NCBI GenBank assembly: GCA_902619105.1
Contig: CACNCV010000001.1
Span: 18,706-82,705 of the forward strand
Length of the DNA stretch: 64,000 nucleotides
From: an uncultured Pelagibacteraceae bacterium
Lineage (GTDB): Bacteria > Pseudomonadota > Alphaproteobacteria > Pelagibacterales > AG-422-B15
Direction of reading: 5' to 3'
Shown one piece after another: positions 17,963-27,435 of this stretch. The notes under the pieces are model-generated. The model ran no database searches and was not told where the DNA came from. It was given only the letters and a program-made list of their open reading frames with translations. The stretch's first letter is position 1, and each line of letters begins with the position of its first letter. The position numbers and the translations under genes were made by a program.

Positions 17963-18996
17963 TTTTTAAAATATTGTTTAGCACTGCTTGCAACAAGAAG
18001 TATTGTTTTTTCGCAATTAAGGATTGCTAGTTTACTATTTAATTTACAAATAATTTCTGCCTCTAATAGTTTATTCAAATTATGTTCGATACTTTTTAAA
18101 GGCCATTTAAGACAATGTCTTTGAAAACTTTCTTTGTCCTTCCAAAACAAAGGGGGCTTGAGATCTCTCACTGCATTCTCAAAATTGTTACCTTTTTTCA
18201 TTTCAATTTTTGTTTTTTGTATTCTAATAATATAATTCATTAAACTTCGTACCAAACTTATTGGATTATTGCCCTCAGATAAAAGTCTACTAATTATTTT
18301 AGAGCTTTTAGAGGTGTTACCATACATAACAGCTTCATTCATTTTATTCAAATTTTGTGAACTGGAGTCATTAAGTAAAAATTTAGCATCATCTAGAGAG
18401 AGTGTTTTATCTGTATTTCCTATAAAGAGATTAATTTTTTCAAGTTCATTATTGTTAATCATTCGATCATTACTTAAATTTTGCATGAGATAATTTTTAA
18501 TATCTCGGTCTATATTTAAATTATTTTTAGAAATAAAATTTTCCACATGTTGCATTAGGGCTTTCGCATCATCATCATAACATGCAAGCGAAAAACATGA
18601 TTCATGACTCTCAAAAAATTTCCTTATTTTAGATGATTTAGTTAGGTTGCCCGCTTTGATTATAAGAACTGAGTTTTGAGGAGCATCATTAATGACAGGT
18701 TCAATAAATGTTAAGTGTTTGTCTTTGGGTGTGTCGACGATCAAAATCCTTCCCTTAAAAAACATTGATACTGTCTTTAAATTACTATCTACAGCATAAT
18801 TGTCTTCATCCAATTCTCTACTGCTCAGGGCTAATTCTTCATATTCATTTTTTGAAGTTATGTTATGGATAATTTTTTTTATTTGATCTCTTACTAAGCC
18901 CTCATTTGGTCCATAAACCAGAAAACTTAAAAAGGAGGATTTATCAACATTAATTCTATCCAATTGAAATTCTTTAATCAGCATTTGATTCTGCAA
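17959..18996 (-). CDS. holA: DNA polymerase III delta subunit
   Basis: A 345-aa protein whose layout fits HolA: FLVYGPNEGLVRDQIKKI (degenerate nucleotide-binding start), a beta-clamp-interacting region around residues 65-90, and helical C-terminal collar with PPLFWKDKESF and HCLKWPLKSI. It opens the sliding clamp within the clamp loader. Sequence conservation in this family is low, but the order leuS-lptE-holA next to parAB supports it. The start overlaps lptE by 23 bases. Confidence 0.88.
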   Translation of the reverse strand: MQNQMLIKEFQLDRINVDKSSFLSFLVYGPNEGLVRDQIKKIIHNITSKNEYEELALSSRELDEDNYAVDSNLKTVSMFFKGRILIVDTPKDKHLTFIEPVINDAPQNSVLIIKAGNLTKSSKIRKFFESHESCFSLACYDDDAKALMQHVENFISKNNLNIDRDIKNYLMQNLSNDRMINNNELEKINLFIGNTDKTLSLDDAKFLLNDSSSQNLNKMNEAVMYGNTSKSSKIISRLLSEGNNPISLVRSLMNYIIRIQKTKIEMKKGNNFENAVRDLKPPLFWKDKESFQRHCLKWPLKSIEHNLNKLLEAEIICKLNSKLAILNCEKTILLVASSAKQYFKN

Positions 18997-19462
18997 TGCT
19001 ACTTTCTACTTTTGATGTCATAATTTGAAGAGCATTTTTAGTTGCATTTTGGGTCATGCGCTTTTTTATGTCTTCATTGTTGAACTCAGACTCACCAACA
19101 TCATATTGTGCAAAGCCTCGACTTATACCTGAGGAAATCATACTGCCGTTATCGGTCTGAATAATCTCGAATTTTATGGATACTTCGATTCTATATTTAG
19201 CTACAGTTCCGTTCGTATTAATAATCAGAGGTGTTTGTTCCTCTTGAACGTTCAATAAAACTTCATAGGGAGGATTATCTTTTGAATAAACAGATTTACT
19301 GACTTCATCCTGTATTTCTCGTGATACCTGATTAACAATTTTAAAAGTATAGTTTCTTACACCTAAGTCGCCATCTGCAAACTTATACATTGGTTGGAAA
19401 CCACAACTATTTAATAAAAGAAATGCTGTTACAACAAATACTATAGAAATACCTTTACCCAT
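18974..19462 (-). CDS. lptE: LPS-assembly lipoprotein LptE
   Basis: A 162-aa lipoprotein with an N-terminal hydrophobic segment and lipobox LNSC followed by GFQPMY, the LptE hallmark. The mature part is a compact alpha/beta domain with ANNOTATED-family-like NGTVAKYRIEV strands. LptE plugs the LptD barrel and helps insert LPS in the outer membrane. Overlaps holA by 23 bases and the upstream sulfotransferase gene by 8 bases. Confidence 0.87.
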   Translation of the reverse strand: MGKGISIVFVVTAFLLLNSCGFQPMYKFADGDLGVRNYTFKIVNQVSREIQDEVSKSVYSKDNPPYEVLLNVQEEQTPLIINTNGTVAKYRIEVSIKFEIIQTDNGSMISSGISRGFAQYDVGESEFNNEDIKKRMTQNATKNALQIMTSKVESSIAESNAD

Positions 19463-21194
19463 TTTTATCTAATATCTCCATCATTTCTGTCAAATGTGTT
19501 TTGTAATTTACCCAAGCGCCAATTGACTTTTTATTTATTGGTTGCCTTACTTGCTCTAAACTAGCTGTCCTTACCTGTCGTCTGTTTTTGTAAAATTCCA
19601 TACAACTATCCTCCCAATCTAAACCACAAAACTTTAGTAATTCAATTGTTATATTTTTTTGATTATTGACTAATTCCTCATTATCAAGAATAAAAATCTC
19701 TTGGTTAAACCTTTTTAACCATACATTCATTAGGTTTTCATGAAATTGATAGTATTTAGCAAGAGTTTTCTGATTATAGCAATAAAGGTGTCTTCCTTCC
19801 ACAAACCTTTGTGTTAGTAAAGAAAAACAATTGTCTGCAGGCTGCCTTTTGCAGTAAATTATTTTTGATTCTGGAAAAATATATCTTATCAAATCTATTA
19901 ATAGAAAATTATGAGGCATTTTATCACAAATGTATTTTTCACCATGCCTATTTATATTTGTTATTGAGTTAAGATACTCTCTTCTAATATCTACAAGACT
20001 TTTACTCGATTCTAAGCTCTCAAAGTATTTCCTTATATTTTCTGTACTGGGCATGTTTATTACATCCTGTAATTTTGTTAAATGTAATAAATAGCGTAGT
20101 TCACCAGCTCCATATACCTCGGAATGAGCTGACAAAATTTGTTCACATAAAGTTGTGCCTGACCTAGGCATACCGCAAATAAATATTGGAATTACGGAAT
20201 TTTTTTTTATTTGGATTTTGGGATAACTTCTGTTTTCTGCAAGCTTTTCAAATAAAACCTCATCTTTTTTGATATCAAAATCTACAATTTGAAAACATAA
20301 TTCATTCATTATTTCTAAGTATTTATATGACTCATCAAAATTTTCTATATTTCTAAAGTACTCAAAGAATCCTCTAGCTATAGTTATTTTTTGATCAATA
20401 TTTAGATCAGAGCTAGCCAACCTATCTGAAAAAAATTTTATTTCTTGAGCACTCAATAAATTTTTTTTGTCACTTGCGTACTGAGCAAAAAATTGAATGA
20501 GATTTTTGACTGGTTCATTATTCAAGCGTTTTTTGAATAGGTTTTTAAATCCAACATCAATAATTTCTTTTGATTTTTTGAAATCCCCAATTTCTTTGTA
20601 AGCAGTACCTAAATTAATTTGAAACTCTTCATTATTTGGATGTTTTTTTACAAGTCTTTTCATCAAATCAAGAGCTTTATCAATTTCATGATTAAGAACA
20701 AGTGCTTTAGCATGAGTACTAATTGTATTTGGATTATCAGGATCAATTGCAAGTAGTGTGTTTGAATACTTTAGGGAACTTTCGCCATCACCTCTTCGCG
20801 CATATAATTCAGCAAGATTCTTTACTGCGGGATAATAATTATCTGATATTGATAATGCTTTATTAAAACATTTTACAGCAAGCTCATATTCCTTAGCAAT
20901 AATATAAGATGTACCCATATTGTTATAAGCTTCAAAACCATTTGGATTTTTTTTTAAACACTTAACAAAGAAATTAAATGAGTCTTCCACTCTACCGGTG
21001 TCCTGATAAAGAATACCTATATGTCTATTTAATTCATAACTTTCAGGGTATGAAATGAGAAGTTTCTTATATAATTTTTCAGTTTCAGTAAAATTTTTTG
21101 ATTTATGAATATCTATTGCTTTAGCTAATTTATTATAAAATGTTGCATCCTCTAACCCTTTAGACTTATTCTTTCTTCTTTCGTGTCTATTCAT
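19455..21194 (-). CDS. TPR-repeat sulfotransferase
   Basis: A 579-aa two-part protein. Residues about 20-215 form TPR-like helix pairs; residues about 335-575 are a sulfotransferase domain with the PAPS 5'-phosphosulfate loop [19 protein letters not shown] (about 336-354) and [13 protein letters not shown] as the 3'-phosphate-binding region. Such TPR sulfotransferases are frequent in marine bacteria; the acceptor is unknown and could be a protein tyrosine, sugar or lipid. It is wedged between leuS and lptE with 8-base overlaps on both sides, an unusual insertion in an otherwise conserved gene order. Confidence 0.85.
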   Translation of the reverse strand: MNRHERRKNKSKGLEDATFYNKLAKAIDIHKSKNFTETEKLYKKLLISYPESYELNRHIGILYQDTGRVEDSFNFFVKCLKKNPNGFEAYNNMGTSYIIAKEYELAVKCFNKALSISDNYYPAVKNLAELYARRGDGESSLKYSNTLLAIDPDNPNTISTHAKALVLNHEIDKALDLMKRLVKKHPNNEEFQINLGTAYKEIGDFKKSKEIIDVGFKNLFKKRLNNEPVKNLIQFFAQYASDKKNLLSAQEIKFFSDRLASSDLNIDQKITIARGFFEYFRNIENFDESYKYLEIMNELCFQIVDFDIKKDEVLFEKLAENRSYPKIQIKKNSVIPIFICGMPRSGTTLCEQILSAHSEVYGAGELRYLLHLTKLQDVINMPSTENIRKYFESLESSKSLVDIRREYLNSITNINRHGEKYICDKMPHNFLLIDLIRYIFPESKIIYCKRQPADNCFSLLTQRFVEGRHLYCYNQKTLAKYYQFHENLMNVWLKRFNQEIFILDNEELVNNQKNITIELLKFCGLDWEDSCMEFYKNRRQVRTASLEQVRQPINKKSIGAWVNYKTHLTEMMEILDKNG

Positions 21195-23763
21195 TTTTTT
21201 CTATTACGATATTCAAAATTTTATTAGGCACATAAATCCTCTTTATAATTTTAGAATCTTCAACATGTTCACTAACATTTTTAATATTTTTTATTTTTTC
21301 TATAACCTCTGCCTCTGTAGCCCCTAAATTTGTTTCTATTTCCGCTCTTCTTTTTCCATTTACTTGAATTACAATTGTTGCTTTTTCTCTAACAATAAAT
21401 TTTTTATCTGTTTTAGGCCATGGCTCAGAAGTAAGCGAATTTGTATTGCCACATAAATTCCAACATTCTTCAGCTAAATGCGGAACCATTGGTTCAATTA
21501 TGCGGATTAATATCTTTAGTGATATCTTTAAGGCATGTTTTTCACTGGACTGGGTTGGTTGAAATTTTGATATGTGGTTGATGAGTTCATAGATTTTTGC
21601 AACACCGACATTCATTTGAAATTTTTCTATACTATTTGTAACAGCATCAAGAGATTGATGTGTTTTTTGAAGTAGTAATTTGGCACTTGTTGAGTACTCA
21701 TTTGTGTCATTCTCCGTATCATTTTCTCTTAATAAGTGGATATTTGAAGTAATTGTGGTCCATATTTTTTGACAGAATCGCCATGAGCCATGAATACCAG
21801 AGTCTGACCAATTTATATCTCTTTCTGGTGGACTATCAGATAACATAAACCATCGTGCGGAGTCTGAGCCGTAGTTTTTTATAATTTCTTCAGGGTCTAT
21901 TACATTTTTTTTTGATTTAGACATTGATTCGTTTGGACCCATCGTTACTTCTAAACCATTTGAAGCTTGATACAGCTTTCCATCTCTATGTTCAACATCA
22001 CTTGGAAATACCCATGCGCCCTCTTCGTTCTTAAATGTCGCATGACATACCATTCCTTGAGTGAAAAGAGATTTAAATGGCTCTTTAATGGCCTCTATGT
22101 TTAATGCCTTAGAGAAAAATCTTGAGTACAACAAATGTAAAATAGCGTGTTCAATACCTCCCACATATTGATCAACCGGCATCCAATAATTTATTTCATT
22201 TTTATCAAATGGGTTTTCGCATTTCGGAGAACAAAATCTTAGAAAATACCATGCGGAGTCAACAAAAGTATCGAGTGTGTCAGTTTCCCTTATGGCTTTC
22301 ATTCCAGTCTCAGGGCAAGTGGTATATTTCCATGTAGGGTGATTTGCTAGTGGATTTCCAGATTTAGATAAATCAACTTCACTTGGTAACTCAATGGGTA
22401 AATCCTTTTCAGGTACAGGAATTATTTCTCCATCTTCTCGATACAATATGGGTATCGGGCAACCCCAATAGCGTTGTCTTGAAATGCCCCAGTCCCGAAG
22501 TCGATAGTTTATTGTTTTTTTTCCAATTTTCTTTTTTTCTAATTCATTAATCACTGTTTCTTTTGCTTCTTCAATTGTTTGCCCATTGAGAAAAGAGGAA
22601 TTAATTATTGAACCTTCACCGGTATACGCTTCATCAACATCAGTGTTATTGATACCATCGGGTTTTATAACTTGAATTATTTCAAGGTTATATTTTTTCG
22701 CAAAATCCATATCTCTTTGATCATGTGCAGGACAGCCATAAATTGCTCCTGTCCCATAATCCATTAATATGAAGTTTGCAATAAACAAGGGAAGTTTCTT
22801 GTTTTTTAAAAAGGGATGAGGCACTTCGAGTCTAGTTGAAATACCAATTTTTTCATTTTTGGAAATACTCTCCTCGTTTAATTTTTGTGATTGTAATTTT
22901 TTTACTTCATTAGAAATATCTTGATCATTCTCTAAAATATCCTCAACAAGGGGGTGAAAAGGAGAAATTGCAATAAATGTTGCCCCAAAAATAGTATCCG
23001 GCCTCGTTGTAAAAATTTTTAATTGCTTTGTATTAAAGTTTTTATAATTTGAGTGAATATCAAAATTTATCTCGCAACCAAGAGATCTTCCAATCCAGTT
23101 TTTTTGCATTAACTTTACCTTTTCAGGCCAATCTGGCATTTCCTCTAAGCACTCTAGTAGTTCGTTTGCGTGAGAGGTAATATTAAAAAACCACTGCGAT
23201 AGTTTTTTTTGTTCCACTTCGACTCCCGATCTCCAGCCTCTACCGTCAATCACCTGTTCATTGGCCAGCACAGTGTTTTCAACTGGATCCCAATTTACCA
23301 TTGACTCTTTCTTGTAAATTAAATTTTTTTTATAAAACATCAGAAATAGTTTTTGTTGCTGGTGGTAATATTCTTTATCACATGTTGCGATTTCTCTTTC
23401 CCAGTCTATTGATAAACCCATAGACTTAAGTTGCGATCGCATTGTGCTGATATTTTCATATGTCCACTTACTAGGAGAAATGTTGTTTTCAATTGCTGCA
23501 TTTTCAGCTGGTAAGCCAAACGCATCCCAACCCATCGGATGCATTACATTATAGCCTTTTGCTCTTTTGTATCGTGCAATGACATCTCCAAGAGTATAAT
23601 TTCTAACATGGCCCATGTGAATTTTTCCAGACGGATATGGAAACATTTCCAAAATATAATATTTCTTTTTTTTAGGATCTAGTTCACTGTGAAATGTTTT
23701 ATTCTCACTCCAATACGACTGCCACTTAGTTTCAATTGTTCTCGGATTATACTTTTCTGACAT
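21187..23763 (-). CDS. leuS: Leucyl-tRNA synthetase
   Basis: An 858-aa class I synthetase with [12 protein letters not shown] (HIGH motif) near residue 50, [14 protein letters not shown], a CP1 editing domain with [11 protein letters not shown], and [11 protein letters not shown] (KMSKS) near residue 616. It charges tRNA-Leu. It is the first gene of a run leuS-sulfotransferase-lptE-holA. A DUF3576 lipoprotein gene lies 21 bases upstream on the same strand, so transcription may begin before that gene. Confidence 0.97.
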   Translation of the reverse strand: MSEKYNPRTIETKWQSYWSENKTFHSELDPKKKKYYILEMFPYPSGKIHMGHVRNYTLGDVIARYKRAKGYNVMHPMGWDAFGLPAENAAIENNISPSKWTYENISTMRSQLKSMGLSIDWEREIATCDKEYYHQQQKLFLMFYKKNLIYKKESMVNWDPVENTVLANEQVIDGRGWRSGVEVEQKKLSQWFFNITSHANELLECLEEMPDWPEKVKLMQKNWIGRSLGCEINFDIHSNYKNFNTKQLKIFTTRPDTIFGATFIAISPFHPLVEDILENDQDISNEVKKLQSQKLNEESISKNEKIGISTRLEVPHPFLKNKKLPLFIANFILMDYGTGAIYGCPAHDQRDMDFAKKYNLEIIQVIKPDGINNTDVDEAYTGEGSIINSSFLNGQTIEEAKETVINELEKKKIGKKTINYRLRDWGISRQRYWGCPIPILYREDGEIIPVPEKDLPIELPSEVDLSKSGNPLANHPTWKYTTCPETGMKAIRETDTLDTFVDSAWYFLRFCSPKCENPFDKNEINYWMPVDQYVGGIEHAILHLLYSRFFSKALNIEAIKEPFKSLFTQGMVCHATFKNEEGAWVFPSDVEHRDGKLYQASNGLEVTMGPNESMSKSKKNVIDPEEIIKNYGSDSARWFMLSDSPPERDINWSDSGIHGSWRFCQKIWTTITSNIHLLRENDTENDTNEYSTSAKLLLQKTHQSLDAVTNSIEKFQMNVGVAKIYELINHISKFQPTQSSEKHALKISLKILIRIIEPMVPHLAEECWNLCGNTNSLTSEPWPKTDKKFIVREKATIVIQVNGKRRAEIETNLGATEAEVIEKIKNIKNVSEHVEDSKIIKRIYVPNKILNIVIEKNE

Positions 23764-23784
23764 AAAAATAAACTAAGTTATTTA

Positions 23785-24348
23785 CTATGATAAGTCGACA
23801 GCGGTTTTCAGTGAACGAGCTTTAGTTAAAATACTTTCTTTTATTTTATTTGCCTTTTCATTATCTTGGCCTTGATCGATCCAATTTGAACCATCAAATT
23901 TTTGAGTAAACATTTGAACAGAGATCGAATTGTCGTTAAGTTCATTGTCTAATAATCTGACATTAATCTTAATTCTTAATTCATTTTTATTGATTGTATG
24001 CCAGTCGGTTATAATGATGCCTGATGATGAATCAACAGAGGCCAACGGCATAAAACTTAATTTATCTAAAATGACATTAAAAGTTAGACTGTCCAATGAA
24101 GCTTGATAATTTGAGCTATCCTCGCCTAATACTAATTCTCTAAGCGTTGGAGTTTTTCTATCTTCGTCGAAAAGCGTCGTATGATTTGCTTGACCATCTC
24201 TCATGTTATCTTTCACTAAATCTTCATGAGTGGTTCTATTTGGTTCAATATCGAGTTGGCTGCAACCTGTCAAAATTAACAAAGCTAACGTTAATAAAGA
24301 TGGTATGGTGAAAATGAGATTAATTTTGTCAAAAACAATGGTTTTCAT
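23785..24348 (-). CDS. DUF3576-type lipoprotein
   Basis: From the ATG at 24348 the product is 187 aa, with a signal segment ending in lipobox LTGC (about residues 18-21). The mature domain (GEDSSNYQASLDSLTFNVIL, FMPLASVDSSSGIIITDWHT) matches the DUF3576 family, which typically sits just upstream of leuS in alphaproteobacteria. Its role is unknown; an envelope-assembly role is only a guess. The frame is open further upstream to 24480, but that would place 44 residues before the signal peptide, so the internal start is preferred. Confidence 0.82.
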   Translation of the reverse strand: MKTIVFDKINLIFTIPSLLTLALLILTGCSQLDIEPNRTTHEDLVKDNMRDGQANHTTLFDEDRKTPTLRELVLGEDSSNYQASLDSLTFNVILDKLSFMPLASVDSSSGIIITDWHTINKNELRIKINVRLLDNELNDNSISVQMFTQKFDGSNWIDQGQDNEKANKIKESILTKARSLKTAVDLS

Positions 24349-24529
24349 AGAATTTTTAATGATATTTAGCATTAATATATTGAAAAAGAATAATAATTCA
24401 AATTTACTGAAAAATAATGATTTTTGAGAGATTATCTTATGTGATATAAATGCAACATATATAATTAAAAATAGTGTCATTTATACAAAATCGTTAATTT
24501 TTTGAGCTTTTTTGGTTATATTACTGTCA

Positions 24530-24541
24530 GTTAAATTTAAC
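24530..24541. repeat. 12-bp palindrome upstream of the porin start
   Basis: GTTAAATTTAAC is a perfect palindrome 34 bases before the porin ATG, between the divergent DUF3576 and porin genes. It resembles the cores of the palindromes at 13788-13808 and 25539-25560. It could be an operator; AT-rich chance cannot be ruled out. Confidence 0.4.
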
Positions 24542-24575
24542 TATGATCAACTATCATAATGAAAGGAAAAAATTT

Positions 24576-25541
24576 ATGAATAGATCAAAAATCTTAGGCG
24601 CATCTGCGTTGGCATCTTTGATGGCCGCTGGTGCAGCACAAGCAGAAATGTCCGTGAGTGGATATTTGCTAGGTGCTTTTGCTGATAGTGATGGTGGTGG
24701 ATTAGCGGTTTCTAATACATCAGAAACAGTTACAGTATCATACTCAGACTCATTAGATAATGGTATGGGACTTGCTGTTGGAATGGATATCACTGACTCA
24801 TTAGGCACTGTAGTAACAATCGACACTGGCATGGGATCAGTAACTTTTAGTGCAGATGGAAAAGGAGACTCAGCTCTTGATAAAGTTGACGGGTCTACTG
24901 TTTGCTTCAGCATGTATTACTGTGGAGCTGCTTACAATGCGTCATATAACGATGGTGATACTGTATCAGGTAATTCAATCAGATATGTATCTCCAGCAAT
25001 CAACGGCTTTACTATCCAAGCATCAATGGGTCTAGAGGGTACTTACGATAACTCTGGCAAAACTGGTGCTGGTGGAACAGCTGCATCTCCTGCTAACGGA
25101 TCTGCGACTGAAAAAGTTCTAGGAACTGATTCAATCGGTATTACTGGTTCAATCATGGGTGTAACTGTAAAAGCTGGTATGGCTGACATTAACTATGACC
25201 AAGGTGGAGGAAGTACATCAGTTGACCAAACTCCATCTATGTACGGCTTGGGTTATTCTATAGCTGGATTAGATCTTGGTTATAATGTCTATGACTCTGA
25301 TGACACTGCAAGTTCTGAGGAAACTCAGTACGGTGTAGGTACATCGATGATGGGAGTGTATCTAGGTGCACAGTTTGCTACACACGATACTACTGGAAAC
25401 GACACAGATTACATGACTTTGAGTGCAATCAAAAGCATGGGAGCTGCATCGTTCTCATATGAGTATGTTGAAGTAGATGAAGCTGGTGGTACGAGCAATG
25501 ACTCTGATGCTCACTACCTCGGTTACTCAATCGGTTTCTAA
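24576..25541 (+). CDS. Outer-membrane porin (Gram-negative porin family)
   Basis: From ATG 24576 the product is 321 aa, with GAAAGGA eight bases upstream (24561-24567). The upstream in-frame ATG at 24543 would put 11 polar residues before the signal peptide. The signal peptide SKILGASALASLMAAGAAQAE is followed by MSVSGYLLGAFADSDGG and repeated strand-turn patterns rich in Gly, Asp, Ser, ending in a terminal Phe (YLGYSIGF), as trimeric porins do. One Cys pair (CFSMYYC) is unusual for a porin. The low rate of rare codons, good SD and strong terminator suggest high expression. Confidence 0.88.
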   Translation: MNRSKILGASALASLMAAGAAQAEMSVSGYLLGAFADSDGGGLAVSNTSETVTVSYSDSLDNGMGLAVGMDITDSLGTVVTIDTGMGSVTFSADGKGDSALDKVDGSTVCFSMYYCGAAYNASYNDGDTVSGNSIRYVSPAINGFTIQASMGLEGTYDNSGKTGAGGTAASPANGSATEKVLGTDSIGITGSIMGVTVKAGMADINYDQGGGSTSVDQTPSMYGLGYSIAGLDLGYNVYDSDDTASSEETQYGVGTSMMGVYLGAQFATHDTTGNDTDYMTLSAIKSMGAASFSYEYVEVDEAGGTSNDSDAHYLGYSIGF

Positions 25542-25560
25542 GTTAATTTAATTTAACTTA
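25539..25560. repeat. 22-bp imperfect palindrome at the porin stop codon
   Basis: Arms TAAGTTAA and TTAACTTA flank a six-base centre, TTTAAT. The first three bases are the porin stop. It closely resembles the palindrome before mnmG (13788-13808) and precedes the porin terminator by 10 bases. Confidence 0.55.
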
Positions 25561-25570
25561 AGCCTATTAA

Positions 25571-25604
25571 ACACCCTACGCATTGTTGCGTAGGGTGTTT
25601 TTTT
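25571..25604 (+). terminator. Rho-independent terminator of the porin gene
   Basis: A perfect 11-bp stem (ACACCCTACGC with GCGTAGGGTGT), a six-base loop ATTGTT, and a run of seven T follow the porin stop by 29 bases. This is the strongest terminator in the window and isolates the porin from the YggS gene. Confidence 0.95.
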
Positions 25605-25621
25605 ATGTATAGACTAAAATT

Positions 25622-26269
25622 ATGTATAAAAGTTTCTTAGTTCAATTTAACAAAGCCGTATTAGAAGCTGGGCGTGATATTGATGAAATTGAGTTGATTG
25701 CAGTAAGTAAAAAAAAGCCACTCAATGATATCGAAAAAGTATTTAATGAGGGGCAACTGTCTTTTGGTGAAAACCAAATTCAAGAGATTGAAACTAAATG
25801 GACTAATTTTAAAAAAGAAAATAAAAATATTTCTCTTCATTATGTTGGATCAATACAAAGTCGTAAAACAAACTCCATACTTAAGCATTGTGATGTAATT
25901 CACTCTGTAGACAGAATAAAGATTGTAAAACTTATTAGACAATTTGAAGAAGAAACAGGTATCAAAAGAAAATATTTTCTTCAAATCAATACAGGAGATG
26001 AACCACAAAAATCAGGAGTACTATTAAAAGAATCGGATAGCTTTATTGAAGAGTGTAAAAATATTCATAATTTTAATATTTCTGGTTTAATGTGCCTTCC
26101 TCCAATTGATGAAGATCCTGCTAAGCACTTTAATATTTTGAAGAGTCTTGCTAACAATCACAAAATATCTTCACTCAGCATGGGCATGTCCCATGATTTT
26201 AAAACTGCTATTAAGTGTGGTGCAACGCACATTCGAATAGGAACCTCAATATTTGGTGAGAGGACTTAG
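25622..26269 (+). CDS. PLP homeostasis protein (YggS/PLPBP family)
   Basis: A 215-aa fold-III PLP protein with AVSK near residues 27-30 (the Lys that binds PLP), FGENQIQE, HYVGSIQSRK (usually HxIGxLQxNK), SMGMSHDF and GATHIRIGTSIFGER. The family buffers pyridoxal phosphate and affects vitamin B6 and amino-acid pools rather than acting as a racemase. In alphaproteobacteria it commonly lies near leuS and DUF3576. The 3' end overlaps the convergent L,D-transpeptidase-like gene by 4 bases. Confidence 0.93.
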   Translation: MYKSFLVQFNKAVLEAGRDIDEIELIAVSKKKPLNDIEKVFNEGQLSFGENQIQEIETKWTNFKKENKNISLHYVGSIQSRKTNSILKHCDVIHSVDRIKIVKLIRQFEEETGIKRKYFLQINTGDEPQKSGVLLKESDSFIEECKNIHNFNISGLMCLPPIDEDPAKHFNILKSLANNHKISSLSMGMSHDFKTAIKCGATHIRIGTSIFGERT

Positions 26270-26760
26270 TTTTTGATATCAATAATCGTATCTTTATTTA
26301 TTTGAGGGGCAATTTCTAGCAAATCATTTTTAGATACTGCGACACAGCCCTGAGTACCCCTATAATCTTTATGAGCGACGTGTAAAAATATCGCGCTTCC
26401 TTTACCAGGTAAAGTAGGATTTAAGTTATAGTCAATAACACAGATGATGTCGTATAAATCATCATCTCGAAATAGTTTTTCTGCACTTTGCGTAAATGGA
26501 AATTTTACGAATTTATTATAAAACTTGCTTTCTGGGTCATCACACCAGCCGTCATCTGGTTGGATTTTTATTGATTTATTAAAAAAATTGATTTCACCTA
26601 ACTTATCTGCTCTATAGTAAATTTCTTTAAATTTAAACTTCCCATATGGTGTACAGCCGTCACCTTCCACTTTACTATTTGTAATACCATTACTTCCAAT
26701 CGCGCAGGTAAATCTCTTTCCATTTATATTTAAGAAGTTTTTTTGTACTAAGAGTTTCAT
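26266..26760 (-). CDS. L,D-transpeptidase-like (YkuD) protein
   Basis: A 164-aa YkuD-fold protein. CAIGSNGI and GDGCTPYGKFKF match the first half, and HVAHKDYRGTQGCVAV holds the catalytic His and Cys (family pattern HxxxxxxxxGCxxV). There is no signal peptide or membrane anchor, unlike cell-wall cross-linking L,D-transpeptidases, so either it is exported another way or acts elsewhere. The start lies 23 bases from the divergent winged-helix gene, so the two share one promoter region. Confidence 0.85.
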   Translation of the reverse strand: MKLLVQKNFLNINGKRFTCAIGSNGITNSKVEGDGCTPYGKFKFKEIYYRADKLGEINFFNKSIKIQPDDGWCDDPESKFYNKFVKFPFTQSAEKLFRDDDLYDIICVIDYNLNPTLPGKGSAIFLHVAHKDYRGTQGCVAVSKNDLLEIAPQINKDTIIDIKN

Positions 26761-26783
26761 TCAATGTTATATTATTAAGTTAA

Positions 26784-27431
26784 ATGCAAAATGTACCAAT
26801 AATTATTTCTGAAAAGGTATTAAAAAGAATATTTTTTGAAGTAATTGATGAAATAAATAATTTATATACTCATAAATATGAAATTATTGATCAATATACA
26901 AAACAAATTCAAAGCTCATCTACTTTAATTATGGATACCGAAGCTTTTGAGAAAGTCGGGATATCAGAAATAAAAAATCAACAATTATTCATTATCAATG
27001 ATAATTCTAAGAATATGTCTGTCAATCAAAGCAATCAAATCTTGATTAATACACCATTTAAAATTCATGACCTATTTCTCGTTGTTGATAATAATATTGT
27101 TCAATCAAAAAAGAGGGAGCAAAAAAAAATTAAATTTAAACAACATATTTTTGATCCTTTGGGAAGAATATTATATCGAGGTCAAAAATTTATTCGACTG
27201 ACAGAAAAAGAATGTGAAATATTTATAAGTTTAGTGGAGAATGAAAAAAATTATCTGAGCAAAAAATTTTTACTCGAGAAAGTATGGCAATATAATCAAG
27301 AAATAGATACCCATACCTTAGAGACTCATTTGTACTCACTTAGAAAAAAAATTGATAAAAATCTTGGTACTAAAAATTTGATAATTTATGAAGAGAAAAA
27401 AGGTTATTTAATTAACCGAGAATTATTATAA
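26784..27431 (+). CDS. Winged-helix (OmpR/PhoB-type) regulator with degenerate receiver
   Basis: A 215-aa protein. Residues about 120-212 form an OmpR-type winged helix (FDPLGRILYRGQKFIRLTEKE, LEKVWQYN, ETHLYSLRKKI, KKGYLI). The N-terminal 110 residues are the size of a receiver, yet I cannot see the acidic pocket or the conserved phospho-accepting Asp and Lys in normal places, so phosphorylation is doubtful. No histidine kinase lies nearby. It diverges from the L,D-transpeptidase-like gene and may control it. The target is unknown. Confidence 0.78.
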   Translation: MQNVPIIISEKVLKRIFFEVIDEINNLYTHKYEIIDQYTKQIQSSSTLIMDTEAFEKVGISEIKNQQLFIINDNSKNMSVNQSNQILINTPFKIHDLFLVVDNNIVQSKKREQKKIKFKQHIFDPLGRILYRGQKFIRLTEKECEIFISLVENEKNYLSKKFLLEKVWQYNQEIDTHTLETHLYSLRKKIDKNLGTKNLIIYEEKKGYLINRELL

Positions 27432-27435
27432 TTTC

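Noticed and set aside
24349..24480. Upstream extension of the DUF3576 lipoprotein gene
   Set aside because: It would put 44 residues before the signal peptide and lipobox; the ATG at 24348 gives a normal lipoprotein leader.
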